From positions 1 through 42,189 of the forward strand of contig JAQWJM010000061.1 of assembly GCA_029248335.1 (NCBI GenBank): a stretch of DNA of 42,189 nt, written 5' to 3'. Position 1 is the stretch's first letter. Each line of letters opens with the position of its first letter. Shown here one piece after another: positions 17,676 through 25,619 of the stretch. Below the pieces are notes generated by a model, which was not told the origin of the DNA, did no database searches, and saw nothing but the letters and a program-made list of their open reading frames with translations. The DNA comes from UBA12014 sp029248335. Its GTDB lineage: Bacteria; Planctomycetota; Phycisphaerae; Phycisphaerales; SM1A02. A program made the translations under genes and the position numbers.

Positions 17676-18773
17676 ATGAGCGATCTCGGCCCAAATCCAG
17701 AGACCGAGCTCGGTGGGACCGCCGGCGTTGCCCGCATCGAGCCCGCCGGGATCGCCGCTCGACTGGAATCATGGTTCCCGGAGCACCGGCGAGACCTGCC
17801 CTGGCGTCGAATCCGAAGCCCGTGGCGAACGCTGGTGAGCGAATTGATGCTCCAGCAGACCCAGGTCTCCCGGGTCGAGGAGCGGTTCGAGGCGTTCATG
17901 GCTCGATTTCCCGATCCGGTCGCGATGGCGACGGCGGGTGAGGACGCGGTGGTCGCCGCATGGGAGGGGCTCGGGTACTACCGCCGGGCCCGGCTCCTTC
18001 ACGCCGCCGCGGTGGCCATCCGCGATGAACACGGTGGTGAAGTCCCCGACACGGTCCCGGCGTTGCTGAAGCTGCCCGGCGTCGGTCGATACACCGCCGG
18101 ATCCATCGCCTCCATCGCCTTCGATCTTCGGGCACCGATCGTCGACGGCAACGTCATCCGGGTCATCGCCCGACTCGACGCCATCGACGCGGCCTCGGAC
18201 GACCCCGCGTTGATCGAGCACTGCTGGGCGCGTGCGGAGGAACTCGCGATGGTGGCCGGGTCGCCGGGGGTCCTGAACGAGTCGTTGATGGAGCTGGGGG
18301 CCACCGTGTGCCGCCCGGGAAAGCCGTCGTGCGACGCCTGCCCGCTCGTCGATCGATGCGGGGCGCGGCGGGCGGGAATCGAGGATTCGGTTCCCCGCCC
18401 CAAGCAGCCGCCGCGACGCGAACTCGTCCATCTGCATTCGGTTCTGCTTCGTCGTGGAGACCGCATCCTGTTGCGACGTCGACCGTCGAAGGGGATCTGG
18501 GCCGGACTCTGGGAACTCCCGTCGGTGCAGTCCGCGTCCCGGCTTGAACCGGGCGCGGTCGCGGCGGGGCTCGACTTCCGGGTGGACGGACTTCGACACG
18601 TGGAGTCGTTTCGTCGCCTGCTGACGCATCGCGAAGTCCACTTCCACGTCCACGAGGGGCGGACCCGCGTGCGTCAGGGCGCGTGGTGCGACCGCGAGGC
18701 GGCCTCGGCGCTCGGGATGTCCCGGCCGATGCGTCTTCTGGTCGATCGTCGGGCCTGGGGCGTGGCCGACTGA
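17676..18773 (+). CDS. mutY: A/G-specific adenine DNA glycosylase MutY
   Basis: The 365-residue protein removes adenine mispaired with 8-oxoguanine. It has the HhH-GPD glycosylase fold with SELMLQQTQV (catalytic Glu56), the helix-hairpin-helix LPGVGRYTAG at 133-142, and VDGNV with catalytic Asp157. The iron-sulfur cluster is complete: Cys212, Cys219, Cys222 and Cys228 in the C-x6-C-x2-C-x5-C spacing. Residues about 245-360 form the C-terminal Nudix-like domain that recognises oxoguanine (LLRRRPSKGIWAGLWELP). It ends seven bases from the PgpH gene, which runs the other way. Length is standard. Confidence 0.93.
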   Translation: MSDLGPNPETELGGTAGVARIEPAGIAARLESWFPEHRRDLPWRRIRSPWRTLVSELMLQQTQVSRVEERFEAFMARFPDPVAMATAGEDAVVAAWEGLGYYRRARLLHAAAVAIRDEHGGEVPDTVPALLKLPGVGRYTAGSIASIAFDLRAPIVDGNVIRVIARLDAIDAASDDPALIEHCWARAEELAMVAGSPGVLNESLMELGATVCRPGKPSCDACPLVDRCGARRAGIEDSVPRPKQPPRRELVHLHSVLLRRGDRILLRRRPSKGIWAGLWELPSVQSASRLEPGAVAAGLDFRVDGLRHVESFRRLLTHREVHFHVHEGRTRVRQGAWCDREAASALGMSRPMRLLVDRRAWGVAD

Positions 18774-18780
18774 GCGGGGT

Positions 18781-21291
18781 TCAGTTTCCGGTGCCGACCG
18801 ATGCGAGGACTTCGCCCTCTTCGCGGTTGTCCCGTTCCTCCCGGCCGCCCGGATAGGCGATCCGCGAGTGGTAGATCGCGCAGAGGCTCTTGATGATCGA
18901 GTCCTCGATCACGCGGAGTTCGCGGAAGGTCAGGTTGGAGTCGTCGAGCTGGCCGTCGTCGAGACGACGCCGGCACATCCGTCTGACCAGGGACTCGATC
19001 CGACTCGGCGTCGGGTCGCCCATCGCCCTCGTCGCGCTTTCGATGCCGTCGCAGAGCAGCAGGATCGCGGCTTCGCGGGTCCGGGGCTTCGGGCCCGGGT
19101 AGCGGAATTCGAATTCGTCGACCTCGCCGCCTTCGTCGGCCGCCTTCTCCTTCGCGGCGTGGAAGAAGTACTCCACGAGCGACGTGCCGTGATGGCTCTC
19201 GATGAAGTGTCGAAGCGACTTCGGCAGTCCGTACTCCTGGGCGAGTTCGAGGCCGTCCTTGACGTGTCCGATGATGACGAGAAGGCTCATCGCGGGACTG
19301 AGCTTGTTGTGCTTGTTGCTGCCGCCACCCTGGTTCTCGATGAAGTACTCGGGCTTGTTCAACTTGCCGACATCGTGATAGAGGCCGCCCACGTAGACCA
19401 GCCGACTGTCCGCACCGATGGCCTCCGAGGCGTTCTCGGCGATGGAAGCGACGGCGAGGGAGTGGTTGTAGGTCCCCGGCGCCCGCGATTGGAGCTCCCG
19501 GAGAAGCGGCTGCCGGGTGTCGCGGAGTTCGGCGAGGGTCAGTCCGGTCGTGATGTCGAAGAGTTTCTCGATGCTGGGCATGATTCCCAGCATCAGGAAC
19601 CCGGCGAAGAGCGTGCCGGCGCAACCGAAGGCCGCCCGGACGATCGCCTGGGTGAAGGCGCCGTCGGTTCCCAGCGGAATCGTCGTGAGTCCCTGGGACA
19701 GCAGGACCAGCGCGGCCACGCCGCTCGAGACCACCGATGCCCGGACGAAGGCGCCCCGGTTCGGAATCTCCTCGAGTTGGAACGCCAGCGTCGAACTCAC
19801 GGCGAGCAGGGCGATCGCGTAGGCGGTCGAGGCGCCCACCGCGATGGTGACGCACACCGCACCGAGGAGGCCGGCGAAGATGGCGATCCGTCGGTCGTAC
19901 GCGAGCGTCAGCGTGATCGCGAGGATCGAAATCGCCAGTGCTGCGCCGAACGGGGCCAGCCGCGGGAAGGCGACGGCGAAAAAGGAGGCGAGGGCGGTCG
20001 TGCCGACCAGCATGAGGAGGACGACCACCAGTCGCGTCGTGCTTCGCGCGATCCTCGAATAGAACGTCACCCCGTGTCCCGCCAGAAGGACGGTGACGAC
20101 GAACGCCAGGAACATCCATCCGGCGACGCGGCTCCAGGTTCCTTCGAAACCGCCTGCTTCGATCGCGTTCACGAGGACGAGGGAGGCGAGTTCGATGGTG
20201 TCGGTGTCGAGCACGTCGCCCCGGGCGTAGATCAGTTCTCCGGCGGCATGCTCGGTGAAGACGTCGGCGACGCGGCTCGCCGCCTCGTCCGCGGCGAGGC
20301 TGGTGCTCGCGGGATCGAAGAGCACGGTGGGGCCTGGGCGGTTGATGATCGCCGCGACGACGATCTCCGCCGCGTCGCGGGGGAAACCGGAGTAGCGGGC
20401 GAGCTTGATCAGGTTCTTGCGAACCGTCGACGTCATCTCGTCGGGAACGAGTTCGATCGCTCGATCGACGGTGACCGCGGTGGACCGGTCCGCGATGGGA
20501 GCGATCGCTTCCGCGGTGGTCTCTTCCTCCGCCGTCGCCGGTGCGTCGTCCGGGCCGGGCTTCGGCTCCGCCGGCTTCGGGATGGTGGTCTCGATCGGCG
20601 GAGGCGGGAGGACCCGCCGGGTCGGCGTGGTCGAGAATCGCTGGAATTCAAGCGTCTCGAGCAGCGGTTCGAAGTTCCACAGCGCGACGATGAATTCGTC
20701 GACCGACTCCCGCCAGGTCGGTGTGACGCCGTCCGGCGTCTGGTACTTCTGCAGGAGGGTGAGCGAGGTGTCGGTCAGTCCGAATCGCGCCTGGAGTTCT
20801 TCGCCGACCTCGTCGACCGTGACCTTGGCACGGGCCGCCACGGGCAGTCCCATCAATTTCGCCCGAAGGTCGGCGAGGTAGGTCGCGTCGGCGACGTAGA
20901 AGCGGGGGGAGGCCTGCCGCGCGTCGGTTCGACGTCGCTCGGTCTCCACCGAGTCGAGGACGCTGAAGGCGACCGGGTTCACCAGACTGTCCGTCGCGAC
21001 CTCGCCGGGCCAGACCCGGCTGTTCGAACGCGTCCAGGTGGTCACGAGCGTGAGGAGCACCGCGACGACGAGGACCGCCACCGCGCCGTGGACGAACAAC
21101 GGCTGCCGCGCGATCTCGACGATCGTCGGGCCCTTCGGCCGAATGGACGCGGAGATCCGGCTGCGCCGGGTGCCGCGGTGCTTGAAGATTCGGGACAGGG
21201 GTCCGATGGTCGGGGTCCTCCGTCGGTTTCGATCGCTTCGGCGACCGATCCGAGACCTGGGAATTCTACGGCGGGGCTGGATTCCGTTCAC
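18781..21291 (-). CDS. pgpH: 7TM receptor with intracellular HD hydrolase (PgpH-type c-di-AMP phosphodiesterase)
   Basis: The 836-residue protein has the 7TMR-HDED layout: a basic N-terminus, a transmembrane helix at about 68-85, an extracytoplasmic domain (about 90-385), several transmembrane helices (about 390-575), and a cytoplasmic HD domain (about 595-760). Metal ligands include His610 in TYNHS, His639-Asp640 in LYHDVGK, His676 in GHVKDG and His700/701 in ESHHGT. PgpH of Listeria hydrolyses c-di-AMP; a similar role is inferred. A Pro/Glu/Ala-rich insertion (about 228-265) interrupts the extracytoplasmic domain. The start is GTG at 21291 with GGAGAGG about 12 bases upstream; a later start in the basic N-terminus cannot be excluded. 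It diverges from the lipoprotein gene at 21459. Confidence 0.87.
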   Translation of the reverse strand: MNGIQPRRRIPRSRIGRRSDRNRRRTPTIGPLSRIFKHRGTRRSRISASIRPKGPTIVEIARQPLFVHGAVAVLVVAVLLTLVTTWTRSNSRVWPGEVATDSLVNPVAFSVLDSVETERRRTDARQASPRFYVADATYLADLRAKLMGLPVAARAKVTVDEVGEELQARFGLTDTSLTLLQKYQTPDGVTPTWRESVDEFIVALWNFEPLLETLEFQRFSTTPTRRVLPPPPIETTIPKPAEPKPGPDDAPATAEEETTAEAIAPIADRSTAVTVDRAIELVPDEMTSTVRKNLIKLARYSGFPRDAAEIVVAAIINRPGPTVLFDPASTSLAADEAASRVADVFTEHAAGELIYARGDVLDTDTIELASLVLVNAIEAGGFEGTWSRVAGWMFLAFVVTVLLAGHGVTFYSRIARSTTRLVVVLLMLVGTTALASFFAVAFPRLAPFGAALAISILAITLTLAYDRRIAIFAGLLGAVCVTIAVGASTAYAIALLAVSSTLAFQLEEIPNRGAFVRASVVSSGVAALVLLSQGLTTIPLGTDGAFTQAIVRAAFGCAGTLFAGFLMLGIMPSIEKLFDITTGLTLAELRDTRQPLLRELQSRAPGTYNHSLAVASIAENASEAIGADSRLVYVGGLYHDVGKLNKPEYFIENQGGGSNKHNKLSPAMSLLVIIGHVKDGLELAQEYGLPKSLRHFIESHHGTSLVEYFFHAAKEKAADEGGEVDEFEFRYPGPKPRTREAAILLLCDGIESATRAMGDPTPSRIESLVRRMCRRRLDDGQLDDSNLTFRELRVIEDSIIKSLCAIYHSRIAYPGGREERDNREEGEVLASVGTGN

Positions 21292-21445
21292 TCGATGACG
21301 GATCCCTCTCCATCATCGGCGGTTCGATCCCGACGATACGACGTGATCGCTCCGGAGGATCGGTACCGGGGTTCCTGACCCGGAGAACGCGGTTTATTAC
21401 CGGACAATCGGGCCTGTGCAGGTCTCGAACGCATCCCGACCGGAG

Positions 21446-21451
21446 TACCAT
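21446..21451 (+). promoter_or_regulatory. -10-like box of the lipoprotein gene, probably leaderless
   Basis: TACCAT ends seven bases before the ATG at 21459. No Shine-Dalgarno sequence fits between them. Confidence 0.45.
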
Positions 21452-21458
21452 CCCTCCG

Positions 21459-22340
21459 ATGCGAAGGAAGCCGATTCCATCCCGTTCCTGGACGCCGCTC
21501 CTCTTCGCCGGCGTCTGGATCAGCCTCACGGCGGTCGGATGCGGTTCCGAGCCGGCACCGGCGTCGGCGTCGAACATAGTTCTGGGAGACCGACCCGACT
21601 CCGGTGTGAACATCGCCGGCGAGGATGATCGCTGGGCTTCGGCGGCCCCCGACGAGCAGCAGTTCGAAGAGGTTCGCCGAGCGTTGCGAGACGTCGTCGC
21701 GGGGAACCCGCCGCCGCTCGAGGTCGCGCCGCACGGCATTCGATTCGAGGACGTGCCGCAGGCGATCCTCACCGCGGCGCCCGAAGTCGAGTTGGCGATC
21801 ACGGGGCAGCGTCTGAATCCCGCCGTCGCGACGGTTCGCTTCAAGGACGGCGCCGGCCGGGCCGGCACCGCGAAGATCGAGCTCCGTCGAACGAGCACCC
21901 TCGTCTCGGTCGCGTTCCTGACCGGCATGGATGCCGATTCGCTCCGTATCCAGCAGGCGGTCGAACGCAGGATCCGTTCGAGCAGCGGCTACGTCGGCCG
22001 ATCGACCGCCGACCGGCGGCGCTCCTCGACGGAATCGAAGGAGGGGACGGAAGCGATCGCGATCCTCGAAGAGGCCGTCCGAAACTCGGGCGGCACGGTG
22101 GACTCCCGGGAATTCGAACCGGAGATCTACGAGATCGATCTGCTGATGCTCGACAACCAGCCCGCCCGGCTCGTCGTCCGACGCGAGCCCGATCCGAAGG
22201 TCCTTTCCTGGAAGGCCTGGGCCGGCATCTTCGGGGATGCGACGAAGGCCGAAGCCCTCGGTCGTGCGTTCGGCGAAGCCCTGCGTGCGTGGGGAAAGGT
22301 GCCGCAGCCGGTGCAGCCGGATCCCTTCGAGTCCGATTGA
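21459..22340 (+). CDS. Lipoprotein of unknown function
   Basis: I do not recognise this 293-residue protein. It starts with a basic region, a hydrophobic stretch (PLLFAGVWISLTAVGC) and the lipobox AVGC with Cys at residue 28, so it is exported and lipidated. The mature part is rich in charged residues, with two similar alpha/beta segments around residues 70-155 and 200-275, and no cysteine or metal motif. It is flanked by the divergent PgpH gene and the convergent gatA gene, and no neighbour suggests a role. The ATG at 21459 is the only start that preserves the signal peptide. Confidence 0.7.
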   Translation: MRRKPIPSRSWTPLLFAGVWISLTAVGCGSEPAPASASNIVLGDRPDSGVNIAGEDDRWASAAPDEQQFEEVRRALRDVVAGNPPPLEVAPHGIRFEDVPQAILTAAPEVELAITGQRLNPAVATVRFKDGAGRAGTAKIELRRTSTLVSVAFLTGMDADSLRIQQAVERRIRSSSGYVGRSTADRRRSSTESKEGTEAIAILEEAVRNSGGTVDSREFEPEIYEIDLLMLDNQPARLVVRREPDPKVLSWKAWAGIFGDATKAEALGRAFGEALRAWGKVPQPVQPDPFESD

Positions 22341-22386
22341 AGCCGACTCGGTTCGTTCCCCCGGACTTCACGCGGATCGGAACGGA

Positions 22387-23877
22387 TCACCCGTTCGAAT
22401 GCAGCGCTTCGATCGCCGACGCCGTCCGGAGCAGCAGCGGCTCGGCGAATGCCGGCGCCTGGAGGTGGATTCCGACGGGCAGCGTGTCGCCGTCGTCCTC
22501 GACGGTGCCGCCCGGAATCGAGATCGCGGGAATCCCCGCGATGTTCGCGTTGACCGTGTAGACATCGTTGAGATACATCGAAACCGGGTCGAGATCGGCG
22601 CCCACGCGGAAGGCGGGTGCGGGCGTGGTCGGACCGAGCAGCACGTCGCACTGCGAGAAGACCCCGTCGAACTCCTGCTTGATCAATCGCCGCACCTTGA
22701 GGGCACGGGTGTAGTAGGCGTCGTAGTACCCGGCACTGAGCACGTAGGTCCCCAGCATGATCCGGCGTCGGACCTCGGGGCCGAATCCCTCGCTGCGGGT
22801 GCGGGCGTAGAGCGATTCGAGGCCTTCGCCGGGACGAGCCTCCGCGCGATGGCCGTATCTGATGCCGTCGTAACGGGAGAGATTGCTGCTCGCCTCCGCG
22901 GGGGCGATCACGTAGTAGGTCGAGATGCCGTGGTGGGTGAGCGGCAGGTCGACGTCGACGATCGTGACGCCGGCGCTCCGCAGCGTGTCGAGCGTCTCGG
23001 CGAGTCGTTCGGTCACGCCGGCGTGGTTCTCGTCGGTGACGTGTTCGCGCGGGACGCCCACGCGGAGCCCACGAAGGTCGAGCGGGCCTTCCGTGAGCGG
23101 CGACTCGACCTGCAGCTCCGAGGTCGTCGCGTCATGCGGATCGACGCCCGCCATCACCTCGTAGAGCAATGATGCGTCGCGGACGCTGCGGCCGATCGGC
23201 CCGATCTGGTCGAGGCTCGAGCCGAAGGCCACGAGTCCGTAGCGCGAGATCCGCCCGTAGGTGGGCTTCAATCCGACGCAGCCGCAGAACGCGGCGGGCT
23301 GGCGGATCGAACCGCCGGTGTCGGAACCGAGGGCGACGTCCGCGCAGTCGGCGGCGACGGCCGCCGCGCTGCCGCCGCTCGACCCGCCGGGCACGCGGTC
23401 GACGCCGTGTGGATTCCGGACGGGTCCCCACGCGCAGTTCTCCGAGGAGGAGCCCATGGCGAATTCGTCGAGATTCGTCTTGCCGATGATCGTCGCGCCG
23501 GCTTCCCGAAGGCGTGCGACGGCGGTCGCCTCGAAGGGCGACCGGTAGTGTTCGAGGATCTTCGAACTGCAGGTCGTCCGGCCTTCGGTGGTGCAGAGGT
23601 TGTCCTTCACCGCGACGATCGCGCCGGCGAGCGGGCCGGGGTCGTCACCGGCCGCGAGTCGGGTGTCGATGGATTCGGCATGACGACGCGCGTCCTCGTC
23701 GAGTACCTCGTGGAAGGCGTTGAGCGCGGGATTGACGGCGGCGATCCTCGAGAGCATCCCCTCGAGCCGATCGGCGGTGGTGGTCTCGCCGTCGCGAACG
23801 GACCGGATGCGGGCGACGAGGTCGTCGGCGGTGTTCAGGTCGGCGGATTGTCTGGATTCGTCGTTCACGTGTTTCAC
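22387..23877 (-). CDS. gatA: Asp/Glu-tRNA(Asn/Gln) amidotransferase subunit A
   Basis: The 496-residue amidase supplies ammonia from glutamine to convert misacylated Glu-tRNA(Gln) or Asp-tRNA(Asn). The amidase-signature triad is intact: Lys91 in VAVKDNL, cis-Ser166 in PGGSSGGS and the nucleophile Ser190 in GSDTGGSIRQP. The spacing matches characterised GatA enzymes. The start is GTG at 23877, six bases after the gatC stop, so gatC-gatA is an operon. gatB, which completes the enzyme, is not in the window, as is common when the genes are scattered. Confidence 0.94.
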   Translation of the reverse strand: MKHVNDESRQSADLNTADDLVARIRSVRDGETTTADRLEGMLSRIAAVNPALNAFHEVLDEDARRHAESIDTRLAAGDDPGPLAGAIVAVKDNLCTTEGRTTCSSKILEHYRSPFEATAVARLREAGATIIGKTNLDEFAMGSSSENCAWGPVRNPHGVDRVPGGSSGGSAAAVAADCADVALGSDTGGSIRQPAAFCGCVGLKPTYGRISRYGLVAFGSSLDQIGPIGRSVRDASLLYEVMAGVDPHDATTSELQVESPLTEGPLDLRGLRVGVPREHVTDENHAGVTERLAETLDTLRSAGVTIVDVDLPLTHHGISTYYVIAPAEASSNLSRYDGIRYGHRAEARPGEGLESLYARTRSEGFGPEVRRRIMLGTYVLSAGYYDAYYTRALKVRRLIKQEFDGVFSQCDVLLGPTTPAPAFRVGADLDPVSMYLNDVYTVNANIAGIPAISIPGGTVEDDGDTLPVGIHLQAPAFAEPLLLRTASAIEALHSNG

Positions 23878-23883
23878 GGCGCC

Positions 23884-24204
23884 TCAGGCGCCGCCCTCCC
23901 CGAGGACCTTGGGGACGGCGATGAAGGGGCCTTCGGTCCGGGGGGCCATGCGAAGGAGCACCTCCCGGTCGAGCAATGGTCCCGGCTCGTCCTCCGCCAG
24001 GCGATTGACGACGTCCTGGGGGCGGGGCATCGGTTCGACGTCGTCGACGTCGAGGGACTGGATCGCCGCCACATGGCCGAGGATCGCGGAAAGATCGCGT
24101 CGCGCGGCCTCGAGTCCGGCCTCGTCGAGGGCGAGTCGCGAGAGGGTGGCCACGCGAGCCACATCGTCGATCGAAGGCATCGGATTCGAATCGGAATCGT
24201 TCAT
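23884..24204 (-). CDS. gatC: Asp/Glu-tRNA(Asn/Gln) amidotransferase subunit C
   Basis: The 106-residue protein is the small GatC subunit that wraps around GatA and GatB. The family signature is clear: an N-terminal helix IDDVARVATLSRLAL, a second helix ending in ILGHVAAIQSLDVDDVEPM, and the C-terminal GPFIAVPKVL. It is followed by gatA after six bases. A -10-like hexamer lies seven bases before its ATG, suggesting a leaderless message for the operon. Confidence 0.92.
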   Translation of the reverse strand: MNDSDSNPMPSIDDVARVATLSRLALDEAGLEAARRDLSAILGHVAAIQSLDVDDVEPMPRPQDVVNRLAEDEPGPLLDREVLLRMAPRTEGPFIAVPKVLGEGGA

Positions 24205-24211
24205 GGAGCGA

Positions 24212-24217
24212 AGAGTA
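24212..24217 (-). promoter_or_regulatory. -10-like box of gatC-gatA, probably leaderless
   Basis: On the minus strand TACTCT ends seven bases before the gatC ATG at 24204. No Shine-Dalgarno sequence lies between them. On the opposite strand a possible -10 (TACGAT, 24248-24253) for the efflux operon lies 30 bases away. Confidence 0.45.
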
Positions 24218-24311
24218 ACGCTCTCACGCGTTCGGGGCGGCAGCCGGTACGATCTCCCCTTCTCGATTTTCGACCCGTTTCACGACCTTCATCGTCCCCC
24301 GGATCCTCGAC

Positions 24312-25619
24312 GTGACCCAGCCCCGTCCCAATCTCCTCGTCTCGATCGTCACGCGGGTGGTCGTCTGCGGCGTGGTGCTCGGCGTTGGAATCCTCGTCGC
24401 CGTCGTGCTCACCGCGACCGGTCCGACCGCGGCACGCGTCGAGGGCGGCGTCGCCGCCGCGAAGATCCGCGTGCTCCGCGCTCCCAGCATTCCGGTGGCT
24501 CGCCGCTGGACCGGTTACGGGACCATCCGCTCGCTCGATGCCGCGACGATCCCATCGGAAGTCGTGTCGACCGTGGAGTCGATCCCCGGCGACATCGAGG
24601 CGGGCGTCGCGGTCGAGGCCGGACGCCTGATCGCGAAGCTTCGCCCCTTCGATTTCCTGGAGCAGCTCTCGGTCATCGACGAGCGGCTCGCCGAGGTCGA
24701 CGCGGAGATCGATCGATTGAAGACGGAGTCCGAGATCCTCGTCCGCCGCCGGGAGATCGTCGAACGCGAACTGGAGATCATCAGCGAGGATCTCGATCGG
24801 GTCCGTTCCGCGGCCGATCGCGGGGCCGCGGTGGACCGCGAGGTGGACTCGGCCGAGCAGCGGCTGCTCGTCGCACGTCGCGCCGTCGTCGGCCTCGACG
24901 AACTCGCGTCGCTCCTGCCGGTGCGACGGTCCGCGGCCGATGCGCGCCGTGAAGGTCTCCTCGCGAGTCGTCGTCTGGCCGAGGAACAGGTCGAACGGTG
25001 CACGGTCGTGGCGCCGTTCGACGGCGTGCTCTCCGATCTCGTGGTCGGCGTCGGTGAACAGGTCGCGGTGGGAAGTCCGATCGCGAGGATCATCGGCCCG
25101 GAACGACTCGAACTCGCGCTGAGAATCCCGGCGAGCTGCCGGGGCCGCGTGGTTCCGGGCGACCGGGTGGTGGTCCGCCGGACCGTCACCGCCGATCCGA
25201 TCGAGGCGGTGATCGCCCGCGTCTCGCCGATCGACGATGCGGCGACGAGGACCATGACCGTGTACGTCGAGATCGACGGCCGGGACGGACGGATCGTCCC
25301 CGGACTGTTCGTCAGCGGAACGGTCCACGAAGCGGATCGCCGGGTTCGAAGCGTGGTGCCGCGTCGCTCCATCCGACACCAGCGGGTGCAGCTCGTCGAG
25401 GACGAACGCATTCGGAGCGTGCCGGTCGAGCCGCTCTTCGGTTTCGACGACCCGGTGGCGGGGAGTGGTCTCGATGACCGTCAGTGGATGGTGCTCGCCG
25501 AGCCGCTGCCCGAGGGGGCGCGGATCGTGATCGATGCGTCGCGGTCGCTGCCGGAGGGCATCCTGGTCGAATCGCGGGTCGTGGGTGAGACGTCGGATGC
25601 CGGGGAGACCGGGCGGTGA
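24312..25619 (+). CDS. RND efflux periplasmic adaptor (membrane fusion protein)
   Basis: The 435-residue protein has one N-terminal membrane segment (residues 11-36), then the adaptor order: half of the lipoyl domain (VESIPGDIEAGVAVEAG), a long alpha-helical coiled coil (about 118-220), the second lipoyl half (VAPFDGVLSDLVVGVGEQV), a beta-barrel domain and a membrane-proximal domain. Adaptors link an inner-membrane RND pump to an outer-membrane channel. The start is GTG at 24312. Its stop overlaps the GTG of the permease gene (GTGA), so the two are coupled. No TolC-type channel gene follows, so the pump probably uses one encoded elsewhere. The substrate is unknown. Confidence 0.88.
   Translation: MTQPRPNLLVSIVTRVVVCGVVLGVGILVAVVLTATGPTAARVEGGVAAAKIRVLRAPSIPVARRWTGYGTIRSLDAATIPSEVVSTVESIPGDIEAGVAVEAGRLIAKLRPFDFLEQLSVIDERLAEVDAEIDRLKTESEILVRRREIVERELEIISEDLDRVRSAADRGAAVDREVDSAEQRLLVARRAVVGLDELASLLPVRRSAADARREGLLASRRLAEEQVERCTVVAPFDGVLSDLVVGVGEQVAVGSPIARIIGPERLELALRIPASCRGRVVPGDRVVVRRTVTADPIEAVIARVSPIDDAATRTMTVYVEIDGRDGRIVPGLFVSGTVHEADRRVRSVVPRRSIRHQRVQLVEDERIRSVPVEPLFGFDDPVAGSGLDDRQWMVLAEPLPEGARIVIDASRSLPEGILVESRVVGETSDAGETGR

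Noticed and set aside
18868..21378. An 836-codon plus-strand open frame opposite the PgpH gene
   Set aside because: It is low-complexity and charged without recognisable motifs, while the minus-strand frame has a clear 7TM-HD structure.
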